The notes: generated by a model not told the origin, from the letters alone. A stretch of DNA of 64,000 nucleotides from Haematococcus lacustris (GCA_030144725.1 JASKMD010000029.1:2718346-2782345), one strand, 5' to 3'; positions 43,061 through 53,370 are shown, counted from the first letter of the stretch. Made by a program: numbers and translations.

Positions 43061-43520
43061 TGTTTGCATGTTGCCAAGCCAATGACAGCATGAATGGGGG
43101 GCACACCCCAGAGCAACTCATGAGGTTTTCTATGGTTCACGGTGTATGAGTACAGTGTATTGGGTACAGTGCAATTCATGGATGGCGCCATGGCCCACCG
43201 CCCGGTAAGGCCTGTGCTCTGATGCACTGAACGTTTTCACTGCTTGTCACTAGCCTTGTCACCAACACTAGCCCAGACCACCGCTGTGTCTGAAACTGTT
43301 TTCTGTGGCTAGCCATCACCAACCTGTTTTACATGCTGCCACCATGCCCATGATCGCCAGCAATTTCCCAAAGGGCTTAATTTCCGGAACATGCCTCTAT
43401 AGCAGTATGCCGCTGGCCCTGACCCACAAGGGTATCTCACAGCTGTGATGGAGTGCGCTGCAGGGCGTGGCAAAGGCAGTGGCTCAGGGACTCGCACCTC
43501 CCCCTTCCCCTTCCCGGCAG

Positions 43521-45821
43521 TCAAGCTCAGGCAAACTGCTCCAGTTGTTCCTGGGCTGTGCACACCCCCAGAAGGAGGCTGCTGCCGTGCACACCCAGCC
43601 AGCATCGCCCGCTGCCAGCCCCATGGCCTCAACCACCTTCAGCCACCCCTCCATGTACCACGGCGACACAGCTGTAGACCCCACGCCCTCCTCCATTGTG
43701 ACGGTGCCCTCGCACTCCCCCTTCCACCCGCCCAGCACCACCTCTGGCTCCAACACCCCCAGCGCCTATTCCAGCAGCCCAGACGCAACTCACCGACTTT
43801 GGCACTGGGCTGCCACGGGACTAAGGACGGGACTGGACCAGGACGAGTGCCCCACTTCTTTGTCCGTGGGTGCCAATACGTGCATGCCGGCAGAGGATAT
43901 GTCCTCACTCTTCTGCTCCTTGTCGGAGGTGCCGGCAGCAGCAGCCAGCAAAGCCCGCGGGCAGCCCAGCAACCTAGGTGGACGGCGCTTGGCCCACTCG
44001 CGCTCCACCTTTTGCGTGGTAGAGAGCAGCCAGGAGTGGCAGGCGAAGTACGCGGAAGGTATGTGTGTTGCACTGATCACACCTACCTGATCACCAACCC
44101 AAACCACCACCTGCCAGCTTAGCCGTGCTCAGACACTGACTTCCACAAGCACACTTGCCCTTGCTTGCTTGCCTGCCTGCCTGCCTGGCTGCCTGCTTGC
44201 TTGCTTGCTTGCTTGCTGATTCAATGCCGGTTTTCCCTGTGCTGCAGGGCGGCCCCAGACCTTTCCAAGATCAGCACAGCACATGCTCATGCAAGCTGAC
44301 CGGCCGCAACCACGCTCCTCAGTGCCCAGCCAGCCAGCAGGGGCTGGGGTCCCCCGACACGCTGGACAAGCGCACATGATGCCCAACATCCAACACCTGC
44401 GGACCGTGGCAGGTCTGCTGCACCAACGCCACATGGGCGCGTCTGCCTCCACCTCCTCCTCGGCCTTCCTCAAGCTGTTGAGCTCAGGGGGCGCAGGTGA
44501 TGCCGGCAGCGACAGCAGCCCCACAGCAGCCAGTGCCATGGCAGCGGAGGAAAGCCGGCCCAGCACCAGCCGCACCATGCAGGCAGTGCTGAACAGCCAA
44601 GGGGCAGGTACTGCGCCAAGGGGCGGGCACCGCCGCCTGGGGGCCTCACCTTCCTGGTCCCTGTACACCACAAGTACTGACTATGCCGCCCTGAAGGCAA
44701 CTCGCATCAACGCCACCAGTGATGGTGAGGGGCGCATATGCATGCCACCCATCACCTGCTACTTCTTCACCCTCTTTTTCCTCCTCCACCTGCGCCTGCG
44801 CCTGCTGCTGCTTGATGCCCAGCGCACTTGCACATGGTACATGCACATTGTTCTTGTTGCCATTCTTGACGCATCTGACATGCAATGGTTGTAGTTGCCA
44901 ATGCCAACTATACACTTCATGCCATTACCATGGAGCTGCTGACACCGTGAGCATGACTGCACCCTCCTGCCTGGTTGTTCGTGCTGGCTGTTGGCAGCAG
45001 GCGGGTGCATGGGGAGCCCCAACAAGAGCGTGAGCGGGCGCGGGTGCAGCGTGCTAGGGACCCTGCAGCCGTTGGTGTCCGTGATGGAGTGTGGGTTGGA
45101 GGGGCCGGATGCAGCAGGAGCCTCTGAGCGGGCCAGCGCCTGCGAGCGCTCCTCTGTGACCAAGGCCCTTATTCAAGGCCTGGCCGGCAAGCTGGGTCTC
45201 AGCCCCACCAGCCCTGCAGCGGCTGAAGCAGCCGGCAGCAATGGTGTGCCAGAGGGGCTGTCAGGGCATGGCAGCATGAGGGGTCATGCTTTCCAGGTAG
45301 CTCATGTGAGCACTCGAGGGGGTGAGGAGGCCGCTCCAAAACCCCTGCCGGCAGCGGCGTCCGGCCAGGTGCTGCGCCTTCCTGGGCTAGCTGTAGGTGG
45401 AGGCAGCGACCGGAGGGTGGCGCGAGCCCGTGCCACCTTCAGTGTGCTGGAGAGCAGCCAGGTGGGCAGTGGCAGGTGCCCACCATTGGCCATAGCGGAG
45501 TCATTGGCTTGACTTGATGGACTGCAACAGTGCCTGCTCTGTGTGTTCCTGCGTAACATGGCTTAATGCTTGTCCAGCTCTGCTTCTGCCCACCCGCTTG
45601 GCCTTGCTAAACAGCCTGATGTCCCTGCTGTTGGGGTTCAGGAGTGGAGGGCCAAGCAAGCCAGCCTGGCAGTGGCAAGCAGGGCTCCTGGGACCCCCCT
45701 GGCATACCCCCGCACGTCACGACATTCCCGCATGGCCTGCCAGCCTGTAGTCAGGTCTGAGGAGGAGGAGGGCTGGGACCTGGCCCTGGCGCTGGTGCCG
45801 GCGCTGGCCAGGGATCCATGA
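43521..45821 (+). CDS. Ser/Ala-rich protein of unknown function, 5' end missing
   Basis: Exons 43521-44058, 44248-44724, 45001-45461 and 45642-45821, GT-AG and phase consistent, 551 visible residues. Features: low-complexity Ser/Thr/Pro linkers; RRLAHSRSTFCVVESSQEWQ and AKYAE at the end of the first exon; MMPNIQHLRTVAGLLHQRHM and STSRTMQAVL in the second; SACERSSVTKALIQGLAGKL in the third; and ATFSVLESSQ-EWRAKQAS across the third/fourth junction, repeating the first motif. The repeat of TF-V-ESSQEW-AK supports the splice model. The function is unknown; the first exon here opens at an acceptor (CCCGGCAG), so upstream exons must exist. A poly-(CTTG) microsatellite lies in intron 1 (44156-44216). 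Confidence 0.55.
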
Positions 45822-46664
45822 AGGTACGAGGAGCTGGTGAATGTTGCGCTGGCCAGTGATGGTGAGCTGTTGAGCAGGGGCTGAGAAGCTGGGGGCTGAG
45901 CGCGAGGCAGAGGGATGGAAGACTCGACTGGCACAAATGATTGCCACTGTGAGGGGGAGGGCAACCAAGCACCCCAATGGCTGGCGGCTTAAGCAGTATT
46001 AGCCATCAATGTCTTTTTGAGCAAAGGAATAGAGTGATGTAGGTGAGTGAGCAAGACACTTGCCCAGGCACATGGACAGACCAAAAGCATGTCACACATT
46101 CTTACACATGACTTCAACGCATCGCCCATGGCCCCCACCTCCAGCATGGCACAGGCTAGCTGTCATGTCCTGATTTGCAATGGCCCACGTCAACTTACCA
46201 CGTATCCTCAACTGGTGAATAAAGGTATACAGACAGGATCAGTGACTGCTTTGAGATTGCTGGTGGAGATCTGGGGATGGCGTGTACGCTTGTCATCGTG
46301 CCAGCCGTGCGCATTGAGCTGTTGCTTTGGTGGCTATTTCATGAGCTGAACCCGCATTAGGAATGCATATTTATTTAATTACCTGCTCACTTCTGTCACA
46401 TCCATATTTCAGTGGTCGTGGCCTGAGACACTACCACAGGGATAATGAGAGCTCCTTCCGCTTGTTTATGCGTGGTATGCGTGCATGGGCATGGACTGTG
46501 GCAGCACTGAAGAATTTGCTCACCCATGAACAACGTGCTTGTCAGGGGTGTGCGTTTACCAGTTTGGATGTTGTGAGAGCATGACGAGAGTTGGAGCTGC
46601 CAGTTGTATTTATGTGTGTGTTGGATTAGTCGCTGTCAGTGTAACTATCGCCTGACGAGAAGGT
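45822..46664. other. Stretch with no recognised gene
   Basis: Short open frames on both strands with no family pattern. 45822-45990 may be the 3' untranslated region of the preceding gene. Confidence 0.4.
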
Positions 46665-46852
46665 TGTAAGAGCCTGTGTAATAATGTAGGTGGTAGGCGA
46701 CCATGCCCATGTGTATGCCATGTATATGCCATGTATATGCCATGTGTATGCCATGTGCATGGAAACTCCACACAGACACAAACACCGCTTTGTAGTGGTC
46801 CACACTTAGTGATCCACGGCAATGAAGGCTCTAGGTTAAGGGGCAAGGTGCT
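46665..46852 (+). repeat. Solo family I 3' end
   Basis: TAGGTGGTAGGCGACCATGC, a run of ATGCCATGT repeats, GGAAACTCCACACAG, CACCGCTTTGTAGTGGT, then the terminal GGGCAAGGTG and CTG. No coding part. Confidence 0.7.
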
Positions 46853-47261
46853 GCTCTAATCATGGTCACACATGTCACAGTGCCTGCTGGGTGAATCCCC
46901 CTCTGGGATGGAGAACTCGGCCACTGTGGGGACAGCACCATGTAATATAAATGTAATGTAATGGACCTCACTTCCGCCCCACTCCGTGTGCCGGCACTCC
47001 GGTTAGATGGCGACCTGATGCACATCCCAACACGGCCACTCCGCTTGGATAATGTAACTAAATCCCTGAGATGCCCCCGAGGGGGAAACGCAAGCGCCCC
47101 GTCTCCCCCGCGCAGAGTGCAGCCGGTAAGCCGCAAAGCTCAACGACAGGCTAGGCTCCCCCGAAGCTAACTGACGACGCGACGCAGTGTGCGCCACGCG
47201 ACAATGCGACCTCGTGCATCAAGTCCTGCCGTGCGTGTGCTGTGCCTTCCCGTGTCTGCAG
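46853..47261. other. Stretch with no recognised gene
   Basis: Nothing supported; the last part may be intron or leader of the following Fanzor derivative. Confidence 0.35.
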
Positions 47262-47740
47262 GCGCCAGTGGCAGTGGGCAGCAAGTCCAGGGGCAGGGGC
47301 AGGCTGCCAAGGTAGTGATTGGACAGCGTCGCCAGGTCATCAAGGCAGCCCTGCGTGGCCTTGTGAAGGCAGCACTGCCTGATCTCAGCCCAGCTCAAGT
47401 CGACGCAGTTGTGGCAGAGGTCAACAAGCGTATGACCATGGGCAGCAAGCAGTGCGTCCTGGCAGCAGTCCTGTGTCTAGCTGTGCTGCTCCAGTCTTTC
47501 CTAGGTCAGCCCACTCAAGGCTTCCCAGCAGCAGGTCCAGCCCCAGGTCCCCCTCCTCCACCTGACCCAGCCTACCCTCCTTATGCTCACCCCCGCCTTG
47601 CCACACGCACCTCCCCCCGCTCTGCAGCCCCAGCCCAGCTGCCTTCCCCAGTGCAGCTGAATATCTGGGACCCACAGCTTTTACACCGGGCTGCGGAGTA
47701 CCGGCGGCGTATTGATGGCCGGGCCCGCAACAATGCATAG
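47262..47740 (+). pseudogene. Family II Fanzor deletion derivative: N-terminus fused to tail
   Basis: After an acceptor TGTCTGCAG the frame reads QQVQGQGQAAKVVIGQRRQV, IKAALRGLVKAALPDLSPAQ and VDAVVAEVNKRMTMGSKQCV, homologous to the helical N-terminal segment of the 61.6-kb copy (LHTVMRGVSAAG...VIEARLYEQLVLWVEACSKR). It then passes through a proline-rich linker into the family II tail, AAEYRRRIDGRARNNA and stop. All three RuvC motifs are absent. Open throughout, so a short protein could be made. The 3' block follows. Confidence 0.65.
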
Positions 47741-47960
47741 GGCCTGGTAGTTTGCACAGGCTGTCAGCCTTACAGAGCATTAAGCTGTTAGTTTTGGTGA
47801 AGTGCCCAGTGGTGTGGGGTCTGCCCACGAACGTGCCATCGATGTGGGGGCTGCAGTCATCAAGGGTGCGACCGAGGATGCTACAACATGAATGCAGCAG
47901 CTGAGTGAGATTACCCACAGCCTAACATGTTGTTCCTTGTTGAATAAGTTTTGTTTGTCT
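47741..47960 (+). repeat. Family II 3' block
   Basis: GGGCCTGGTAGTTTGCACAG, GCTGTCAGCCTTACAGAGC, AACGTGCCATCGATGTGGG, GCTGCAGTCATCAAGGGTGC and GAGATTACCCACAG. This copy has a complete coding tail in front, so it sets the 5' limit of the block. Confidence 0.7.
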
Positions 47961-48325
47961 GACATCAAGTCTGGAGTTCAGATAATCAGTTGTATGGGAG
48001 CCCGTAGTTGTATGGGTTGTAACACAGCCCCTAGTTGTATGGGAGATACGCGCTGGTGCCCACCCTGGCCCCACCGCTGGCCCCCCAACCAGCCCCAGCT
48101 CCTGCACCTTGATGCCACTGCTGCTGCTGCCGCTGCTGCTGGTTGGAAGTAAGTAGCGGCTGGTAGGCTGAGGTTTGCTGCTGGGCCACACCAGTGCCAG
48201 GGCCAGGTCTGGCCGTGTGTATGTGTGTGCTGAGTGTGAGTTATCGGAGTGCCCTTTGCCCTTTGGTCGGAGTGCCCTGTGCCCTTTGGGAGTGCGAGAG
48301 TGAGTGACATCGCCTCCTGGGTATA

Positions 48326-48340
48326 AGTAGGAGCTCAGCA
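48326..48340 (+). promoter_or_regulatory. Possible TATA element before the 48.6-kb Fanzor
   Basis: CCTGGGTATAAGTAGG contains TATAAG about 25 bases before an ATG-containing leader and about 250 bases before the first Fanzor exon. Position only; weak support. Confidence 0.25.
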
Positions 48341-48380
48341 GGTGTTAGTAGGTATGAGCCTTGTGGCGCAATGGCCTGGC

Positions 48381-48563
48381 CTGACCTTAGACCTGACCTG
48401 ACCTTATACCTGACCTGACCTGACCTGACCTGACGTGACCTGACCTGACCTGACCTGACCTGACCTGACCTGACCTGACCTGACCTGACCTGACCTGACC
48501 TGACCTGACCTGACCTGACCTGACCTGACCTGACCTGACCTGACCTGACCTGACCTGACCTGT
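48381..48563 (+). repeat. (TGACC)n pentanucleotide satellite
   Basis: About 30 near-perfect TGACC units from 48411 to 48563, with a degenerate start. It ends 20 bases before the acceptor GCATGCATGCAG of the Fanzor exon, so it would form the 3' part of an intron or the leader. Confidence 0.95.
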
Positions 48564-48582
48564 CCTGCATGCATGCATGCAG

Positions 48583-50670
48583 AGCGCTATGTCAAGCTCT
48601 ACGCCAAGGCCGCCAGGGCCAAGCTAGGATGGAGCGGGGAGGAGGCTCAGCTCTTCACCAAGCTGACGTGTGGGTACAGCCTCAACACTGACAGCCCTGA
48701 GCTGCATGCGCCCCACCTGGACAAGGCGCATGTCAACGACCTGATGGAGGAGGCAGCCAAGCAGCGGAGACTGCTGGCCCTGGAGGAGGGAGACTCCTTG
48801 CAGGACACCGCACCCCTGCCCTGCCGCATGCGCCATGCGGTGCATGTATGCAGGTGCCTGGAGGGGTGGCAGCAGCCCCCCACCACACCCGTGCCAGGCA
48901 AGCCAAAGCGTGGCGGGCGTAGGGTGGGGCCCCGGGTCCTGACCTGCCCACCCCCCTTCACCCTCACCCCCTTGGACAGGGCAGGGGTGCACTTCGTCAA
49001 GGTGGACAGCAGGGTGTTGCATGGGGTGTGCCAGCAGCTGGGGCTCACAAGGGAGAAAGAAAAGGTGTTCACCGCAGAGCCAGCCTGTAGCAACCATTGG
49101 GACAGGTGGTTCAGCACAGGCAAGCTGGCCAACCAAGGCTTTGAGTTCGAGCGGACAGTGGAGACCGATGGTGTCAGTGTATGTGTGCACTACACCCGCC
49201 CCCTCCCCCCTCCTCCTGCCTCACCCTCAGCAGCAGGCCCCTCCAGCAGCAACAGCAGCCCAGCGGCAGCCCCAGGTGCACCAGCAGTATTGGCCCATGA
49301 GTTGGGACTGCCCCACATTGGCAAGGGCCTAGCTGAGCAGCGTGAGTTTGTGTTCAACCCAGACACTCAGATTGGGGTGGGAATCGACCCCGGCGTCACC
49401 CAGGCAGTCAGCGCAGCCTCTGGGGTGTGGGATCCAGCAACAGGCCAGCTGCAGACAGACCAGCTGCGCCGGTGGAAGCTGACCGAGGGCGAGGTCAAGC
49501 ATGGCAGTGGCCTGAACAATGCCCGCCGTAACACTGAGCGGTGGCTAGCACCGATCAAGCCCCACCTCCAGCACCTGGCAGCAGCAAGCTCAGCCGGCAC
49601 CTCCCTGGAGGCCAACCTGAAGCACATCACCGTCACCCTGGCCACCTGGGATGTGGTGTGGGAGGTGTACCTGGACCCCAAGTGGGCAGAGCAGCGGCTG
49701 AGGCTGTACGGAGCCCAGGACCGGACACTGGAGCAGTTCTTCAAGAAGGTGAGGGTGGGTGGGAAGGTGGGTGGGAGGGAGGGAGGGTTAAGAGCTGGGA
49801 GGTGGTGGATTGGTAGGAAGCATGGGCATGACATGGAAAGGTAGTTGACTGTGCCATGCCCAACCTGGCGCCACCATGTCAGCCACCATGTGTTTGCCTT
49901 GTGTGCATGGCTGCAGTTGGAGGAGGGCATGACCGAGGTTTCCATGGAGCGTCATGGGCATGCCAAGCAGCTGGTGGTCTTCTTTGGTGCAGCTGGCATT
50001 GGCACTGGGGGTGGGTGGGGTGCTGATGCGGTGTTGCGTGCCTGCCGCAAGGTGGTGTGCAGGACCAGGGGGACAGACCAGCGGCGGGGCAGGGTGGTGC
50101 TAGTGGATGAGCACCGCACTAGCCGGGTCAGCTCAGCAGTGAATGGCCAGCAGCCTTGTGAGAGGCAGCTGAACAAGCGCAGGGCCACCAGGCCTGCAGG
50201 CTGGAAGCCCCCAGCAGGGCAGGTGGAACCCCGCCCTATTGCGGCCAGCCTGGAGCCAGCAGCGTGACCAGCCAGTGCGGGGCATGATGTGGTGCCCAGT
50301 AGTGGCCCCACGCAAGTCCCCCCAGGCCCCACGCAGCAGCCAGGCAGCCACACAGCCAGCAGCCTCAGAGCCTGGGCCCAGCACTCCCCTGCCAGCCAAG
50401 CGCACCAAGCGCACCAAGGCTGAGCCAGAGGCAGCTGAGCCCACAAAGGGCAAAGGCAAGGCTGCCAAAGCCAAGCCAGCACCACAGCCAGGCAGGTGGC
50501 TGGACAGGGACTGCAATGCGGCCCTGAACATGCAGCGCATTGGGGAGAGCAGATGGCGGCCGCTGGAGCTGTGCTACTGGCCAGAGCAGGGAGCGCTGCC
50601 AGCCAAGGGCAAGGAGTACCCTGGCTTGGGCTACAAGCGGCTGCGAGACAAGCCACCCAAGGCCCAGTAG
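48583..50670 (+). pseudogene. Family I Fanzor-type RuvC nuclease, best-preserved copy (one frameshift)
   Basis: Exon 1 is 48583-49748 and exon 2 49917-50670, with a GT-AG intron, phase 0. Order: N-terminal helical/WED-like part (FTLTPLDRAGVHFVKVDSRV), Pro/Ser linker, RuvC-I VGIDPGVTQAVSAAS (Asp codon about 49386), helical REC-like segment (GLNNARRNTERWLAPI, WDVVWEVYLDPKWAEQRLRL), KQLVVFFGAAGIGTGGGWGA, RuvC-II VVLVDEHRTSRVSS, atypical finger (GQQPCE...MMWCP), basic Lys/Ala/Pro linker, RuvC-III WLDRDCNAALNMQRIG, tail KRLRDKPPKAQ. Fanzors are eukaryotic TnpB relatives, RNA-guided DNA nucleases carried by transposons. A one-base insertion near 50231-50243 (CGCCCTATTGCGG against CGCCTAGTGCGG) stops the frame at 50267. 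The 5' exons are missing or unrecognised; ATG 48573 could serve as a start. Confidence 0.85.
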
Positions 50671-50926
50671 CAGCAAGCCCCCCCCATTTGAAGCTGTCAT
50701 CAGCTTACGCTTAGTGCATGTTTTGTCATGCCAACTCTACGCATGCCCTGTCACAGGGGTCAGGCAATGCTGTAGGTGGTAGGCAACCGTGACCATGTGT
50801 ATGCCATGTGTAGGCCATGTGTATGCCATGCGATGGGAACTCCACACAGGCAAAAACACCGTTTTGTAGTGGTTCATAATTAGTGTGTTCGACTGCAATG
50901 AATGCTCAAGGTTGAGAGCCAAGGTG
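50671..50926 (+). repeat. Family I 3' end, reference copy (candidate guide-RNA region)
   Basis: It directly follows the stop codon: GCTGTCATCAGCTTACGCTT, GTCATGCCAACTCTACGC, the hairpin CCCTGTCACAGGG, GTCAGGCAATGCTGTAGGTG, CCATGTGTATG repeats, AACACCGTTTTGTAGTGG, and the terminal CCAAGGTG, followed by CTG. At least eight copies in the window end at the same base. In known Fanzor and TnpB systems the guide RNA comes from the 3' end of the gene and the adjacent element end; the same role here is inference. Confidence 0.7.
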
Positions 50927-51232
50927 CTGGTTGTAAGTAGTGTAAGTGTAAGTAGTTGTAAGTAGCTCCTTGATTTCGCAAAGGCTAGCCCAGATTCACC
51001 ACCTGTTTTGGCGCTTTCATCTACCATCTGTGCGTGCTCACCGCCTATCTTGTTCAGGAAGTAGACGGCGAGGCACGGCTACGGCGGCAGCGGCTATCAC
51101 CTTGGCTGTCGCGGTCGCTGTCGCGGTATGTCACTCAGCTCTCAAGGCCTAAAACCGCGCTGGAGCAACCTGACTTACAAACCTAACTACGACGTAGCAC
51201 ACGCACAGCCATCTCCCACGACCCTTTGACAA
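50927..51232. other. Probable promoter region of the first small secreted protein gene
   Basis: No gene. It separates the end of the Fanzor element from the ATG at 51233. Confidence 0.35.
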
Positions 51233-52262
51233 ATGTCATCGAACCGAACCTGTGCTCCGTGCCTCGCCGTCCTTTGCGTCGCGTTGCTCTTTGCCACGCC
51301 TGCGCTCTGCCAAGGTTAGTGTGCAACACAACGAGCGCACTGTGCGCGCCAGGGGCTCCCCCACCGGCGAAGGCTGAAATGTCGACACCGGGCTGCCCTG
51401 CTGCTCTGCTGCCCTGCTGTGCCTCCGCGCCCCAGCGCAGCCTGCATGCGACTTCGGACAAAGCGCTCTGTGGCGTCTGCTGCGTGTAGCCTGCAGCCTC
51501 CTGCCGGTTGCCGGTTGTACTGCACCTAGGCTGGGCTGTCTGCCACGCTGCAGCACATTGTTGTGCAACATTATTGTACAACGTTGGGCATGCAGCCTCG
51601 TTGTCCCTCACTAGGGCCACCATTTGAGCCGGATCAGAAGTACCTACTAGCAGCCACTACCAGCCACTAGCAGCCACTAACTAGATCCGACTCAAACAGT
51701 GTGGCTGTGTGGAGTGTTTAGCCTACCACCTACACTATTGCCTGACCCTGTTTCTTGTTGCTACCCTTCCGCTTCTTCTTAGCCATCACGCGATGCGCAG
51801 TGCGACGGGCGGGGGCATTTTCTAGCAATTTGAGGTTTTCTGTGAAAAATTGGGCATGCAGCCTGCAGCCAGTCCTCCACTTTCCTTGCCCTCCTCATCA
51901 AGCTTGCCTGCGGCTGCTTCTTGCGCCCTGCAGGAACACGTGAGCTGAACCAGCTGGGCCTGGTCAACGCTCTTGCGGTGCTGCGCCCTGACTTCCTGAT
52001 ATCGCAGCCTCCACTGTCCGCCTCCGCTCCTGCCAGTGCTCCAAGAACCACTCGGCTCGCCCCCTCCACCTCCAGCATCTCCAACCCTGGCAGCGTGTTT
52101 GGCAGGACTCCAGTAACAAGGTTGGCGCCCGGCCCCAACCTCACTAGTGGCCTGGCAGGCACCACTGCAGGGGGTTTGGCAGGGGGCACGGGCATTGGCG
52201 CCGGCAGTGGCGGCCCGGGCAATGCAGGAGTGGGCAGTGCTGGGGCCAGTGTGGGCAAGTAA
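51233..52262 (+). CDS. Small secreted Gly/Ala/Thr-rich protein, member 1
   Basis: Exons 51233-51314 and 51934-52262 (GT-AG, phase 1) give 136 residues. Exon 1 is a signal peptide, MSSNRTCAPCLAVLCVALLF...ATPALCQ. Exon 2 opens with a conserved block TRELNQLGLVNALAVLRPDF and LISQPPL, followed by Ala/Pro/Thr/Ser and Gly-rich low complexity, ending GPNLTSGLAGTTAGGLAGGT and GPGNAGVGSAGASVGK. Members 2 and 3 have the same exon structure. Likely secreted or cell-wall-associated (inference). The family is not recognised. The intron contains a short family I 3'-end scrap at 51700-51760. Confidence 0.8.
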
Positions 52263-52560
52263 ACAAAGTTACTCACTTGTGCATGCGGAGAGCTTGCCAC
52301 TAGTCCTAACGTGCTTGCCACAGCCACCAGCATTTTGGCATGACCAGCTCAGGAGGACATGACATGCACACCGCCACACACAGCATCGCAAGCAACACGA
52401 CCTCTGATCAATGCTTACTCATCCTTGCATGCATGTGCATGTGATCTTTGTGGCCAGTAAGGTGCCCACGGCTGCCTGGTGGTCCCTGCGTGAGAAGCAT
52501 TTGCGCCCCAGGGCTGCGGGTGACGTTGCATGTATGCACAATCGGTCTGTGTGCGAGGGT
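52263..52560. other. 3' region shared with member 2
   Basis: CAGCCACCAGCATTTTGGCA and TGACCAGCTCAGGAG recur after member 2 (59335-59370), so the 3' untranslated regions of the two genes are related. Nothing else supported. Confidence 0.45.
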
Positions 52561-52700
52561 GCAAGGGTGCGACCAATGGCGCTTTAAGTCGACTGTAGCT
52601 GCGTGAGATTACCCATAGTCAAACAACTTGTTCCATGTTGAATGAGTTGTGTTTGTCTGCTTGATGGTCCTTTGATTTGACATGTTGACGAAGGCTGTCG
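52560..52700 (+). repeat. Family II 3' block
   Basis: GGGTGCGACCAATGGCGC, GCGTGAGATTACCCATAGTC, AAACAACTTGTTCCATGTTG, then TGTTGACGAAGGCTGTCGTG, a variant of the 30-bp junction sequence of 11951-11980. Confidence 0.6.
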
Positions 52701-52739
52701 TGTGCAAGACGGGTTATGTGTAAGGGTATCAAACCGCTG

Positions 52740-53235
52740 TCATGGTCTCGCCTTTGCTTTCTGGTGGGTGATCGTGGATGAGTCCCGCACCTGCCGTGTC
52801 AGCTCGTCTGTGCATGCCCCCCAGCCTTGTGAGCTGCACCTGCCACGTGACCGGCCTAGGCCCGCAGACTGGGTACCCCCAGCAGGCCAGGTGATCCAGC
52901 GGCTGGTGCGCCCAGCCTGGAGCCAGCGGCATACCAAGTATGTGCGGGGCCTGTCTGTGGTGCCATGAGGTGCCGCCCCCCCCCCCCCCCCCCTGCCCAG
53001 GACCCTCACCCTCCCCCTGCCCAGGACCGCCCCCCTCCCCCCAGCCCAGGACCAGCCCCCCCCTGCTGCATCTGGCTCAGTGCCACGACCCCAGGCCCCC
53101 CCATGGGGCAGGTGGCTGGACCGGGACACCCACGGATGCCTGAACTTCCAGCGCATTGGGGAGAGCATGCAGCGCCCCCTGGAGCTGTGCAGCTGGACGG
53201 ACCGGGAGTTTCTGCCCCCCATTGAGGTGCCCAGT
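52740..53235 (+). pseudogene. Family II Fanzor C-terminal fragment with RuvC-II and RuvC-III
   Basis: The plus strand reads VIVDESRTCRVSSSVHAPQP (RuvC-II Glu and first finger half), CELHLPRDRPRPADW, VIQRLVRPAWSQRHTKYVRG, then a frame change near 52955 (CTGTCTGTGG) and a C-run at 52978-52992, a proline-rich linker, and RuvC-III GRWLDRDTHGCLNFQRIGES with the tail RPLELCSWTDREFLPPIE. Best family II catalytic end in the window. The RRRIDGRARNNA tail is deleted and the frame runs into the 3' block. Confidence 0.7.
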
Positions 53236-53370
53236 GGTTTAGGGAAGATTGCCACCGGTGTGGGGTTTGTAGTCATCAAGGGTGCGACCGAGGATGCTTC
53301 AACTTGATTGGAGTACCTGAGTGAGATTACCCACAGTCAAACAAATCGTTCCATGTTGAATGAGCTTTGT
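53236..53370 (+). repeat. Family II 3' block
   Basis: GATTGCCACCGGTGTGGGG, TTTGTAGTCATCAAGGGTGC, GACCGAGGATGCTTCAAC and GAGATTACCCACAGTCAAAC. Canonical copy. Confidence 0.65.

Noticed and set aside
48411..48563. CRISPR-like or telomeric array
   Set aside because: The repeat is a 5-bp unit without spacers; chlorophyte telomeres are TTTTAGGG-type. It is a simple satellite.
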